NCBI GenBank assembly: GCA_027306785.1
Contig: DAHUZB010000009.1
Coordinates: 124,001-188,000 of the forward strand
DNA from: Vulcanimicrobiota bacterium
GTDB taxonomy: Bacteria; Vulcanimicrobiota; Vulcanimicrobiia; Vulcanimicrobiales; Vulcanimicrobiaceae
DNA: 64,000 nt
Direction: 5' to 3'
Shown here: piece by piece, positions 43,763-51,937 of the stretch
Layout: every line of letters begins with the position of its first letter
How positions within the stretch are numbered: the first letter of the stretch is position 1
Translations under genes and position numbers: made by a program
Notes under the pieces: generated by a model
What the model saw: the letters and a program-made list of their open reading frames with translations, nothing else
Database searches by the model: none
What the model was told of the DNA's origin: nothing

Positions 43763-44394
43763 GCGATCGCGCGCCTCGCGTCGTCATCGTCGAAGATCAC
43801 GCCCTCACCCGCGAAGGCATGAAGACCGCACTCGGTACGGCATTCGATGTCGTGGGCGAAGCGGCCGACGGTGTCGCGGGCTACGCGACGATCGAACGCA
43901 CGCAGCCCGACGTCGCGGTGATCGATCTCGGGTTGCCCGGACTCGACGGTATCGCGCTCACGCAACGCGTGAAACGGGCCTTCCCCGAGGTGCGCATCGT
44001 GATCATGACGATGGTCGACGTGGAAGAAGAAGTGATCGCCGCGCTCGCCGCCGGCGCCGATGCGTACTGCCTGAAATCCTCGCCGCTCGACGTCCTGGTC
44101 GACGCGGTGCGCATTGCGCGCGAGGGCGGGGCGTACTTCGATCCGCGCATTGCGCACGTCGTGCTCGCGCGCTTCTCGCCCCGGGCCGCGCCCGCGGGCG
44201 AATCACCGCTTACGCCGCGCGAGTCGGAGGTGCTGCGGCTGATCGCCGAGGGCAAGGCCAATACCGAGATCGCCGAGCAGTTGAACATCGGCCTCGGTAC
44301 GGTGAAGGGGCACATCCGCGACATCCTCGAGAAACTGAGCGCGGCCGACCGCACGCAGGCCGCCGTCACCGCGCTACGGCGCGGCTACATCTAG
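43759..44394 (+). CDS. NarL/LuxR-family response regulator
   Basis: A 211-residue regulator. Receiver domain at 1-120 has phospho-acceptor Asp56 (VAVIDLGLPGLDG), acidic pair VEDH and Lys105 (YCLKSSPLD). The C-terminal LuxR helix-turn-helix spans about 148-205 (LTPRESEVLRLIAEGKANTE, IAEQLNIGLGTVKGHIRDIL). GTG 43759 overlaps the kinase stop (GTGA). It occupies the place of KdpE, but KdpE is an OmpR-type winged-helix protein, so this is a replaced output module. Likely target is the kdp promoter, by position. Confidence 0.93.
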   Translation: MSDRAPRVVIVEDHALTREGMKTALGTAFDVVGEAADGVAGYATIERTQPDVAVIDLGLPGLDGIALTQRVKRAFPEVRIVIMTMVDVEEEVIAALAAGADAYCLKSSPLDVLVDAVRIAREGGAYFDPRIAHVVLARFSPRAAPAGESPLTPRESEVLRLIAEGKANTEIAEQLNIGLGTVKGHIRDILEKLSAADRTQAAVTALRRGYI

Positions 44395-44404
44395 CGCCGC
44401 GCCG

Positions 44405-45085
44405 TTAGCAGAAGACGGCCTGGAGCTTCTCGGCGGCGCCGTTCTTGACGACCGCGACGATGCGGTCGCCGACGCGCAGTTGCGTGTCGCCCGTCGGAAT
44501 CAGCATCTCGCTCTCGCCTTCGCGCTCGATCGCGACGATCACGCTGTTGCGCGGCAACGAGAGCTCCGCAAGCGTGCGGTTCGCGGTGCGCGAGTTCTCG
44601 GGCACGCTGATGCGCACCAGGCTCAGGTTCCCTTTGCCGAAGAGGTGCATCGTCTCGAGCGCCGCGGTGTAGCTCGCCGCGTTCACGTGTTCGTTGAGCA
44701 CGTCGAGGATGATCTCGGTCGACGAGATGACCGTGACCGGATCTTCGGGATCGAGCGAGTCGAAGATCTGCTTGTTGCGCGGGTTGTTCACGCGCGCGAT
44801 GCAGCGCGCGCTCGATTTCTTCTTGGTGAGCAGCACGACGACGAGATTATCTTCGTCATCGCCGGTATCGGCGACGACCACGTCGGCGCGCGCGACGCCG
44901 GCCGCTTCGAGCACGGTCGGATCGCAGCCGTCGCCGACCAGCGTCACCTGACGATCGATTAGCGTATCGAGCGCCTTGGCTTTCTTTTCGTATTTTTCGA
45001 CGACGACGACTTCATGCCGTTGGTTGATGAGCGCGCGGGTGAGGTACGAACCGACCTTCCCGCCGCCGACGATGAGGATGAACAT
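44405..45085 (-). CDS. trkA: TrkA-family potassium uptake regulatory protein (copy A)
   Basis: A 226-residue RCK protein: N-terminal NAD-binding Rossmann domain (MFILIVGGGKVGSYLTRALI) and C-terminal TrkA_C domain (about 140-225, RISVPENSRTANRTLAELSL). RCK proteins gate Trk/Ktr K+ channels with ATP/ADP or NAD. No channel subunit (TrkH/KtrB) is in the window. The gene abuts copy B with no gap, so the two form an operon and perhaps a hetero-oligomer. Confidence 0.93.
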   Translation of the reverse strand: MFILIVGGGKVGSYLTRALINQRHEVVVVEKYEKKAKALDTLIDRQVTLVGDGCDPTVLEAAGVARADVVVADTGDDEDNLVVVLLTKKKSSARCIARVNNPRNKQIFDSLDPEDPVTVISSTEIILDVLNEHVNAASYTAALETMHLFGKGNLSLVRISVPENSRTANRTLAELSLPRNSVIVAIEREGESEMLIPTGDTQLRVGDRIVAVVKNGAAEKLQAVFC

Positions 45086-45763
45086 CTATGCGGTCTTTGC
45101 CTGCTGCGGAACGGCGCCGTGAAACATGGTGGCGAATTCGCTGATCGCTTCGGGCGCGACGACGGCGTTGATCTCGTCACCGACTTCGAGCACGAGGTCG
45201 TTCGAGGCGACCATCACGCCGCTCGTGCCGCGGCGGATCGCGGCGATGCGGATACGACCCGGGCGCTCGATCTCGCCGATCGTCTTGCCTGCGTCGGCCT
45301 CGGTAACGATCGCGGCGAGCGACGTGACCTTGCCGTAATCGAACGAGTGGGCGGGATCCCACGGCAGCTCCATGAGCGTGTCGCGAATCAGTTTCGCGCC
45401 GACGGTGGTCGGCACGACGGTTTGAATCCCGAGTTCGCGGTACATCTGCCCGCGCGGCGGATCGTAGATTCGCGCGACGACGCGCTTGATCTTGAACATC
45501 CGCTGCGCGATCAGCGCCGCCATGATGTTGCGATTGTCGCCGTCGGTGACCGCGACGAAGCCGTCGGCCGCGGCGGCACCCGCGCGCTTGAGCACGTCGT
45601 AATCGATGCCGGTGCCGACCACGACGTGTCCTTTGAACTTTTGACCGAGGCGTTTGAAGGCTGCGGGATTCTCGTCGACCACGATGATCTCGTGGCCGTC
45701 CGCGTCGAGCAGTTTCGCGAGTGCGGAGCCGACGCGGCCGCACCCGACGATCAGGTATCTCAT
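45086..45763 (-). CDS. trkA: TrkA-family potassium uptake regulatory protein (copy B)
   Basis: A 225-residue paralogue of the adjacent RCK protein: MRYLIVGCGRVGSALAKLLD Rossmann start with Asp at the strand-2 end (IIVVDENPAAF), and a TrkA_C domain (about 138-210, SLAAIVTEADAGKTIGEIER). E. coli TrkA contains two such units in one chain; here two genes probably supply them. Divergent from the tRNA-Pro gene. The K+ theme continues from the kdp region. Confidence 0.93.
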   Translation of the reverse strand: MRYLIVGCGRVGSALAKLLDADGHEIIVVDENPAAFKRLGQKFKGHVVVGTGIDYDVLKRAGAAAADGFVAVTDGDNRNIMAALIAQRMFKIKRVVARIYDPPRGQMYRELGIQTVVPTTVGAKLIRDTLMELPWDPAHSFDYGKVTSLAAIVTEADAGKTIGEIERPGRIRIAAIRRGTSGVMVASNDLVLEVGDEINAVVAPEAISEFATMFHGAVPQQAKTA

Positions 45764-45805
45764 GAGCGAGTAGGAGCGTTCCCAGAGCTCACGAGTTTCC
45801 CCTGG

Positions 45806-45834
45806 TTGCAGGAGCCGGGTCCGAATCTCAGAAT
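45806..45834 (+). promoter_or_regulatory. Candidate promoter of tRNA-Pro
   Basis: TTGCAG (45806-45811) and CAGAAT (45829-45834) are separated by 17 bp. The expected start is near 45841, giving a short 5' leader before the tRNA at 45850. Matches to the consensus hexamers are moderate. Confidence 0.4.
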
Positions 45835-45849
45835 AAGGCGGAGTTTTGT

Positions 45850-45923
<74 letters not shown>

Positions 45924-45935
45924 TAGCTTCCAAGC

Positions 45936-45969
45936 CCGGGGCTTGCGGCGGAGTCGCCGTGAGCCCCGG
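45936..45969 (+). terminator. Intrinsic terminator after tRNA-Pro
   Basis: Arms CCGGGGCT (45936-45943) and AGCCCCGG (45962-45969) enclose a nested GGCG/CGCC hairpin and are followed by TTTACTT. It lies 12 bp after the tRNA. Its position argues that the Clp N-domain gene starts later, at GTG 46001. Confidence 0.7.
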
Positions 45970-46000
45970 TTTACTTCCTACGGATGACCAGCGCAGCTCG

Positions 46001-46402
46001 GTGTTCTCCAGATTCAGTCCGGCATCGCGTCGCGTCTTACGTGCGGCCGAGCAAGAATGCCGCAATCATAACCAATATTACGTGGGTGCCGAGCACCTGA
46101 CGTTGGCATTGCTCGAAGAGCACGACCCGCAGATCTTGGCCGACCTTCGCGCCGAGGGCGTAGACGTGCGCGAGCTCCACGCCGAGGTGCGCCGCACGCT
46201 CGGTAGCGCCGAGGAACGGCTCTGGGAAGGCATTCTGGTCACGCCGCGCGTGCGCAAGGTCGTTGCGCTCGCCGAGGCTCGCGCGGGCGACCGTGAGGTC
46301 GAGCCCGCCGATCTGCTCGCCGCCGTTCGCGCCGAGGGCGGAAGCCTCGCCGCCGAGCTCCTGCGCCGGGCCGTCCGTAACCCCGCTCCCTCGCTCGAGT
46401 AA
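46001..46402 (+). CDS. Stand-alone Clp N-terminal (Clp R) domain protein
   Basis: A 133-residue protein starting VFSRFSPASRRVLRAAEQEC (GTG 46001), which aligns with the MFERFTERAR start of ClpC. The rest covers two Clp R repeats (QYYVGAEHLTLALLEEHDP, and VTPRVRKVVALAEARAGDRE with VEPADLLAAVRAEGG). No AAA+ module follows, so it is not an unfoldase. Stand-alone Clp N-domain proteins such as ClpS-like or ClpT-like adaptors are known to modulate Clp proteases. The DedA gene follows 8 bp downstream. Confidence 0.85.
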   Translation: MFSRFSPASRRVLRAAEQECRNHNQYYVGAEHLTLALLEEHDPQILADLRAEGVDVRELHAEVRRTLGSAEERLWEGILVTPRVRKVVALAEARAGDREVEPADLLAAVRAEGGSLAAELLRRAVRNPAPSLE

Positions 46403-46410
46403 GGATTCGC

Positions 46411-47022
46411 GTGGAACATCTCCAGCAGCTGATCATCGGCCTGGTCGACACCTTCGGCTACGGCGGTCTCTTCATCGGCATGGCGCTCGGCAACATCGGC
46501 GCCCCGATCGGCAGCGAGGTGGTGCTCCCGGCAGCGGGCGCCCTCACCGCGACCGGCCATCTGCCCTTTCTCTGGGCGACGATCGCGGTCTCGGTCGCGG
46601 GCGAGATGGTCGGCGGGTCGGCGGGCTATGCGATCGGCCGCTTCGGCGGGCGTCCGCTGATCGATCGCTACGGCAAGTACGTGCACCTCACGCACGCCAA
46701 TCTCGACCGCGTGCACGCGTTCTTCGAACGCTACGGCAACTTCGCGATCTTCATCTGCCGGTTCGTGCCCGTGATCCGCGGCATCGTCTCGATTCCGGCG
46801 GGCCTCGCGGAGATGAACCTCGCGCACTTCTACCTGTGGTATTTTCTCGGCTCGGCCGTGTTCTGCGCGGCACTGATCGAGCTCGGCAATGCGCTCGGCG
46901 CGCATTTCGACACGGTGTTGCCGCTCTTTCACAAGTGGGGCCTGATCGTGCTCGTGCTCGCGGTCGTCGCGGGCGTCGTCGCCTACGTCATGGCCCGTCG
47001 TAGCCGCGCTCGAGCCAACTGA
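46411..47022 (+). CDS. DedA-family membrane protein
   Basis: A 203-residue membrane protein from GTG 46411 with the DedA/SNARE-associated pattern. EVVLPAAGALTA, GEMVGGSAGYAIGRFGG, FFERYGNFAIFICRFVPVIR and SIPAGLAEM are the conserved motifs, including the acidic and arginine residues needed for function. DedA proteins act in proton-coupled lipid (undecaprenyl phosphate or phospholipid) translocation and envelope integrity. The last 35 bp overlap the convergent helicase gene. Confidence 0.93.
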   Translation: MEHLQQLIIGLVDTFGYGGLFIGMALGNIGAPIGSEVVLPAAGALTATGHLPFLWATIAVSVAGEMVGGSAGYAIGRFGGRPLIDRYGKYVHLTHANLDRVHAFFERYGNFAIFICRFVPVIRGIVSIPAGLAEMNLAHFYLWYFLGSAVFCAALIELGNALGAHFDTVLPLFHKWGLIVLVLAVVAGVVAYVMARRSRARAN

Positions 47023-48619
47023 GCACGGCGGCGCGCCGCCTGCGTAGGCTCTCCACCGTCGCCCGGGCGATCGGTCCGCCGTAGCGTTGGTTGAGCGTCG
47101 CGTGGATGCGACGATGCTCGATACGGTGACGCTGCGAGAGCTGCGCGACGAGCCCCGAGAGCGAGCGACGCAGCAGCTCTTTCTCCTCGGCGATGCTGAG
47201 AATCGGCTCCTCCGGCTCGGGCTCCCGATGCTCCTCGAGTGCGACCGCGAGCGGCGCCTGTGCCTCCGGCTCCGGCTCGTGCAGATAGGCCTGCGGGTTG
47301 AAGAGGGGCCCGAAATCGAGCACCCGCTCGCCGTCGACGTTCGCGGCGATCGCTTCGAAGCGGTTGTCGACCTCGCCGCGTTCGGTGCGCACGCGCTCGG
47401 CGAGCGCAAGCTCGTCGAACTCACGTTTGACGTGCAGCACGCCGCGCACGTCGGCGGTGATGCGTGATGCGAGTTCGCGCAGGCGCGGATCGTCGGGCAG
47501 ATAGACGAACGCGTGCTGCAAGCCGCCGCCGCGCTGCGCGCGCACGAAGCGTCCGCAAAACTGGCGGAAGTACATCTCGGTGACGACGTTGCTCGCGTAG
47601 ACGCCGACGCGCAGGCGCGGGATATCGACGCCTTCGGAGACCATATGCACGGCCACGATCCACGGCTCGGCGCTGCGGGCGAAGCCCGCGATCTTGCGTG
47701 ATGCGCCGTCTTCGTCGGAGAGCACGAGCGCGGGCTCGTGTCCGGTACGGGCGTGCACGAGCGCGGCGAGCTTGCGTGCGTGCTCTTGATTCATCGCGAT
47801 GACGAGCCCGGCGGCGTCGCGCTGCTCGGTGCGTCGCAGCTCCAGCAGGCGCTCGTGCGCTTTGCCGATCACGTCGCCGATCCAGGCCTCGTGCACGAGC
47901 ACGGTGCGCAGGCGTTCGCTCATGCGGCTGCGCGAACGCAGCGCTTGATCGAACGAGGCGGCGTGGAGCTCGCCGTCCTTGCTCACCCATTCGGCATAGC
48001 CGCCCTGCAGCGGAAAGAAGAGCGGTCGGCAGACGCCGTCGCGCAGCGCGTCGGCGTAGCCGTAGGAAAAGTCGGAGACGCACTCGCTGCGCTCGTAGCG
48101 CACGAAGGGAATCGCGCTGCCGTCGGAACGGAATGGCGTGCCGGAGAGGCTGATGCGGTGTACGGCGCGCGCGAACGCGTCCTTCAGCGCGGCTCCCCAC
48201 GACGCGGCGTCGCCCGCATGGTGAATCTCGTCGAGGACCACGAGGGTTGGAACGGCGAGAAGCTTGCGATAGAGGTCGGGGGCGGCGGCGATCTGCTGGT
48301 AGGTGATCGCGGCACCGTGCACGTCGGGCGCGAGACCGCCGTGGGCGTTCTCGAAGCGGTGATCGATGCGGATGCCGGCCTGCGCCATCGCCATCGCGGT
48401 CTGCGCCTTCAGATGCTCGCGCGGGACGACGGTCAGGACGCGGCGCGCGATGCGCGAGGAGAGCACCGCGTGCGCGAGGCGCGCGGCGAATCGCGTTTTG
48501 CCCGCGCCGGGCGTCGCGACGATGAGCGCGTCCTTCGGACGGTCGGCCCACCACGCGTCGAACGCGTCGCGCTGCCACTGCCGAAGCGGCAACCTCCATG
48601 AAGCCAGACGCTCTTCCAT
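46988..48619 (-). CDS. Superfamily 2 DEAD/DEAH-type helicase
   Basis: A 543-residue SF2 helicase. A Q-like motif LRQWQRDAFDAW precedes Walker A ATPGAGKTRFA; DEIHHAG is the motif II box, SLSGTPFRSD motif III, and motifs V-VI appear as VSEGVDIPRLRV and FCGRFVRAQR. This form resembles UvsW/ComFA or type III restriction-like helicases used in recombination or repair. No nuclease domain is fused and no partner is adjacent. The C-terminal 90 residues are acidic and unrecognised. Divergent from uvrC. Confidence 0.9.
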   Translation of the reverse strand: MEERLASWRLPLRQWQRDAFDAWWADRPKDALIVATPGAGKTRFAARLAHAVLSSRIARRVLTVVPREHLKAQTAMAMAQAGIRIDHRFENAHGGLAPDVHGAAITYQQIAAAPDLYRKLLAVPTLVVLDEIHHAGDAASWGAALKDAFARAVHRISLSGTPFRSDGSAIPFVRYERSECVSDFSYGYADALRDGVCRPLFFPLQGGYAEWVSKDGELHAASFDQALRSRSRMSERLRTVLVHEAWIGDVIGKAHERLLELRRTEQRDAAGLVIAMNQEHARKLAALVHARTGHEPALVLSDEDGASRKIAGFARSAEPWIVAVHMVSEGVDIPRLRVGVYASNVVTEMYFRQFCGRFVRAQRGGGLQHAFVYLPDDPRLRELASRITADVRGVLHVKREFDELALAERVRTERGEVDNRFEAIAANVDGERVLDFGPLFNPQAYLHEPEPEAQAPLAVALEEHREPEPEEPILSIAEEKELLRRSLSGLVAQLSQRHRIEHRRIHATLNQRYGGPIARATVESLRRRRAAVLSWLERGYDGP

Positions 48620-48684
48620 GATCCGGCGCGTTTTTTCAAAGTCTTGGCGGCGTACGCCTCGAAGGAGTTTCCCCGAACCACATC

Positions 48685-50691
48685 ATGCGGACCCCAGAGC
48701 AGCAAGCCGACCTCGAGCGCACGCTCGCACAGATCCCCGACCTCCCCGGCGTCTATCAGATGATCGATGCCAAGGGCGGGATTCTCTACATCGGGAAGGC
48801 GATCTCGCTGCGCAATCGCGTGCGCTCGTACTTTCAGGACTCGGCCGCGCACCACATACGCACGCAGGCGATGGTGGAGCGCGTGCTCGACGTGCGCACG
48901 ATCGTCGTCACCAACGAGGTCGAGGCGCTCATCCTCGAAGCGAACCTCATCAAGCGCCACCAGCCCCCGTTCAACGTGCGGCTGCGCGACGACAAGCGCT
49001 ACCCGTACTTGAAGGTGACGAACGAGGCGTTTCCGCGCGTGGTCTTCACGCGCACGGTCAAGGAAGACGGCGCGCGTTACTTCGGTCCGTACACCAACGC
49101 GCACGGGCTGCGCGAACTGATCGATCTGATTCGCCTGGTCTTCCCCCTGCGGACCTGTCGCGAGCCGATCGACGGCAAACGCAAACGTCCGTGCCTGCAA
49201 TATCACATCAAACGCTGCCTCGCGCCGTGCGTCGGATATCAGAGCGAGAGCGAGTACGACGCGATGATCGACGAAGTCGTGCTCTTTCTCGAGGGCAAGC
49301 AGGAGTCGCTGCTCTCGCGTCTCCAGCGCGAGATGATCGACGCGGCGGAGAACTACAGCTTCGAGTCGGCGGCGCGCATTCGCGATCGTATCGTGCACGT
49401 GCGCCGCGTCACCGAGTCGCAGAAGGTGGTGTGGCGCTCGCGGCTCGACATGGATCTGATCGCGACCGCGCGCGCGCAAGGCCAGGCCTGCGTGCAAGTC
49501 TTTCTCGTGCGCGGCGGCAAGCTGATCGGCCAAGAGCACTTCATCTTGGACGGCGTGCACGATCAGAGCGACGCCGAGCTGATCGAACAGTTTCTCACGC
49601 AGTTCTATACCGCGCGCACCGCGAGCGCTCCCGACGCGGCGATCTCGGCGCTCCCCGCGCGCACCGCGCGCGACAATCAGGCGCCGGTGCCGCTGAAGAC
49701 GCGCGCGCGCCGCACGCCCGCGAGCGCCGCCGCGGTGCCGAAGGAGGTGCTGGTGCAGGCGCTCCCCGGCGACGACGGCAGCGTGATCGCGGCATGGCTC
49801 TCCGAACTCAAAGGCCAACGCGTGCGTATTCTGCAGCCGCAGCGCGGCGAACGCGCCGAGTATCTGCGGCTCGTAGAGCAGAACGCGGCGCAGAACCTCA
49901 AAGCCTTTCTCGCGCATCAGGAGGTGCAGGAGACGGCGCAGGCGCGCTCGCTCACCGAACTCGCCGATGCGCTCGAGCTCCCCGAGCCCCCGCACCGCAT
50001 CGAGTGCTACGACATCTCGAATATCCAGGGCACGAACCCGGTGTCGTCGATGGTCGTCTTCGTCGAAGGTCGCGCGAAGAAGAGCGAGTATCGCAAGTTC
50101 AAAATTCAATACGACCGCGGCCCGAACGACTTCGCGATGATGCAGGAGACGCTGCGGCGCCGCCTGCGGTATCTACGCGGTGCGACCGACGAGAGCGCCG
50201 ATCCCACCGCGCGCGAACTCGCCAAACGCGAAAAATTCAACAAAACCCCCGACCTGCTGCTGATCGACGGCGGCAAGGGACAGCTCCACGCGGTCGTCGA
50301 GGTGCTCGAAGAGCTCGACATGACCGGCATTCCCGTCGCCGGGCTCGCGAAGGAGCACGAGTGGCTCTATGTGCCGGGCAGTCCCGATCCGATCGTGCTC
50401 GCGCCGAACTCGGCGGGGCTGCATCTGATCATGCGCATTCGCGACGAAGCGCATCGCTTCGCGATCACCTATCATCGGCAGCGGCGCGCGAAGGCGATGA
50501 CGCGCTCGGCGCTCGATGCGCTCGCGGGCGTCGGCCCCGTACGCCGCAAGCGGCTGCTCACCGCCTTCGGATCGGTCGCCGCGCTCAAGCGGGCGAGCGT
50601 CGATGAGATCGCCGCGGTGAAGGGCATGACGCCCGCGCTTGCGGCGACGGTCAAGCGCGAGCTCGAAGGCGGCGCGGCGAAGGAACGCTGA
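48685..50691 (+). CDS. uvrC: Excinuclease ABC subunit C
   Basis: A 668-residue UvrC, the nuclease of nucleotide excision repair. The GIY-YIG-type N-terminal domain (PGVYQMIDAKGGILYIGKAI) makes the 3' cut. A Cys cluster CREPIDGKRKRPCLQYHIKR (RTC before it) matches the UvrC iron-sulphur region. A UVR motif precedes the RNase H-like 5'-incision domain (ECYDISNIQGTNPVSSMVVF and LLIDGGKGQL). Tandem helix-hairpin-helix ends the protein (LAGVGPVRRKRLL). A Pro/Ala-rich linker at about 310-350 is an insertion. Confidence 0.97.
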   Translation: MRTPEQQADLERTLAQIPDLPGVYQMIDAKGGILYIGKAISLRNRVRSYFQDSAAHHIRTQAMVERVLDVRTIVVTNEVEALILEANLIKRHQPPFNVRLRDDKRYPYLKVTNEAFPRVVFTRTVKEDGARYFGPYTNAHGLRELIDLIRLVFPLRTCREPIDGKRKRPCLQYHIKRCLAPCVGYQSESEYDAMIDEVVLFLEGKQESLLSRLQREMIDAAENYSFESAARIRDRIVHVRRVTESQKVVWRSRLDMDLIATARAQGQACVQVFLVRGGKLIGQEHFILDGVHDQSDAELIEQFLTQFYTARTASAPDAAISALPARTARDNQAPVPLKTRARRTPASAAAVPKEVLVQALPGDDGSVIAAWLSELKGQRVRILQPQRGERAEYLRLVEQNAAQNLKAFLAHQEVQETAQARSLTELADALELPEPPHRIECYDISNIQGTNPVSSMVVFVEGRAKKSEYRKFKIQYDRGPNDFAMMQETLRRRLRYLRGATDESADPTARELAKREKFNKTPDLLLIDGGKGQLHAVVEVLEELDMTGIPVAGLAKEHEWLYVPGSPDPIVLAPNSAGLHLIMRIRDEAHRFAITYHRQRRAKAMTRSALDALAGVGPVRRKRLLTAFGSVAALKRASVDEIAAVKGMTPALAATVKRELEGGAAKER

Positions 50692-50750
50692 ACGAGGCGA
50701 CACGGCGCGGAGAGCGAACGACGCGAGGACCATCTGATTGGAGGCTCGTG

Positions 50751-51122
50751 ATGCACTGGTTTCTCCGCTTCATCGTCACCGCCGCCGTGCTCTGGATCAT
50801 CGCGAAGTACGTTCCGGGATTCCAGATGAACACGATCACCGATGCGGTCATCGCCGCGATCATCTTCGGCATCGTCAACGCGATCATCGGCCCGATTCTC
50901 AAACTGATCTCGCTTCCCCTCACGATCCTGACGCTCGGGCTCTTCTCGATCGTCGTGAACTGGGCGCTCTTCGCGCTCACCGTGTGGCTCTCGCCGGGCT
51001 TCAAAGCGACGGGCGTGCCGTGGCCCGCGTGGGAATCGACGCTCGTCGGCGCGATCATCATGATGATCGTCACCACGTTCGTCACCGTGCCGCTCTCGGG
51101 CGATCGCTCCGAGGCGAAGTAG
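50751..51122 (+). CDS. Small four-helix membrane protein (PF04020-like, phage holin family annotation)
   Basis: A 123-residue protein with four hydrophobic helices (WFLRFIVTAAVLWIIAKYV, AVIAAIIFGIVNAIIGPILK, LPLTILTLGLFSIVVNWALF and STLVGAIIMMIVTTFVTVPL). This matches the widespread family often labelled mycobacterial four-TM phage holin, although most members are chromosomal and not linked to phage. Its role is unknown. ATG 50751 has GGAGG 6 bp upstream; GTG 50748 is immediately before it. Confidence 0.85.
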   Translation: MHWFLRFIVTAAVLWIIAKYVPGFQMNTITDAVIAAIIFGIVNAIIGPILKLISLPLTILTLGLFSIVVNWALFALTVWLSPGFKATGVPWPAWESTLVGAIIMMIVTTFVTVPLSGDRSEAK

Positions 51123-51134
51123 GGAGCGACGCCG

Positions 51135-51908
51135 CTGCGCATTCTGGTTACCAACGACGACGGTGTCGAGAGTCCGGGCATCATCGCGTTGGCCGAGGCA
51201 TTGCGGGAATTCGGCGAGGTGATCGTCGTCGCTCCCGAAGGCGATCGCAGCGGCGTCGCGCACGCGCTCTCGATCCATCATCCCGTGCGCTTGCGCGAGA
51301 TCCGCGACCGCGGCGTGCGCACCTACAGTTGTTCGGGCACGCCCGCCGATTGCGTGGTGGTCGGCACCTACGAGATCTGCGAGGCGCCGCCCGATCTGGT
51401 GGTGAGCGGCATCAATCGCGGCGCGAACGCGGGCGACGACATCACCTACTCGGGAACCATCGCGGCGGCGAACGAAGCGCTGCTCGTCGGCGTGCCGTCG
51501 ATTGCGGTCTCGCTCGCCGTGTCGTGGCCGATCGCGACCGAGGCGCCGTGCTGGGAGACCGCCGCGGCCTGCGCGCGCGATCTGGTGCGGAGCATCGACG
51601 CCTTCGCGCTGCCGCCCACGACGCTCCTGAATCTGAACGTGCCGAATCTCGCGTCCGCCGAGCTGCGCGGCGTGCGCTGGACGAAGCAGGCCCGTAAGCG
51701 CTATCGCGACCGCACCGATCGTCGCGTCGATCCCCGCGGCGAGACCTACGTGTGGATTTGGGGCAGCCTCACCGACCTGCCCATCGAAGCGGGGACCGAT
51801 CTCGCCGCGCTCCGCGACGGCTTCGCGAGCATCACGCCGATCTCGATCGATCGCACCGACGAGGTAACGCTGAGGCGCCTGCGCGAAGAAGACCAAGAAC
51901 GGGTGTAG
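51135..51908 (+). CDS. surE: 5'-nucleotidase SurE with probable CTG start codon
   Basis: The frame encodes [20 protein letters not shown], the conserved SurE N-terminus (MRILLTNDDG in most bacteria), whose NDD (here residues 7-9) binds the catalytic metal. There is no ATG, GTG or TTG before this motif: an in-frame TAG lies at 51120, and the first ordinary start, TTG 51189, would remove the metal site. CTG 51135 has a GGAG 8 bp upstream (51123-51126). The rest is intact ([38 protein letters not shown]). SurE dephosphorylates nucleoside monophosphates in stationary phase. Confidence 0.88.
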   Translation: MRILVTNDDGVESPGIIALAEALREFGEVIVVAPEGDRSGVAHALSIHHPVRLREIRDRGVRTYSCSGTPADCVVVGTYEICEAPPDLVVSGINRGANAGDDITYSGTIAAANEALLVGVPSIAVSLAVSWPIATEAPCWETAAACARDLVRSIDAFALPPTTLLNLNVPNLASAELRGVRWTKQARKRYRDRTDRRVDPRGETYVWIWGSLTDLPIEAGTDLAALRDGFASITPISIDRTDEVTLRRLREEDQERV

Positions 51909-51937
51909 CCACCACTACGAAGGGATTGCGCCGGTTC

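Noticed and set aside
45936-46000. Clp N-domain gene starting at GTG 45959
   Set aside because: That start lies within the tRNA-Pro terminator; GTG 46001 matches the conserved family N-terminus.
50751-51122. Phage holin annotation as a sign of prophage
   Set aside because: This four-helix family is mainly chromosomal, and neighbours are uvrC and surE.
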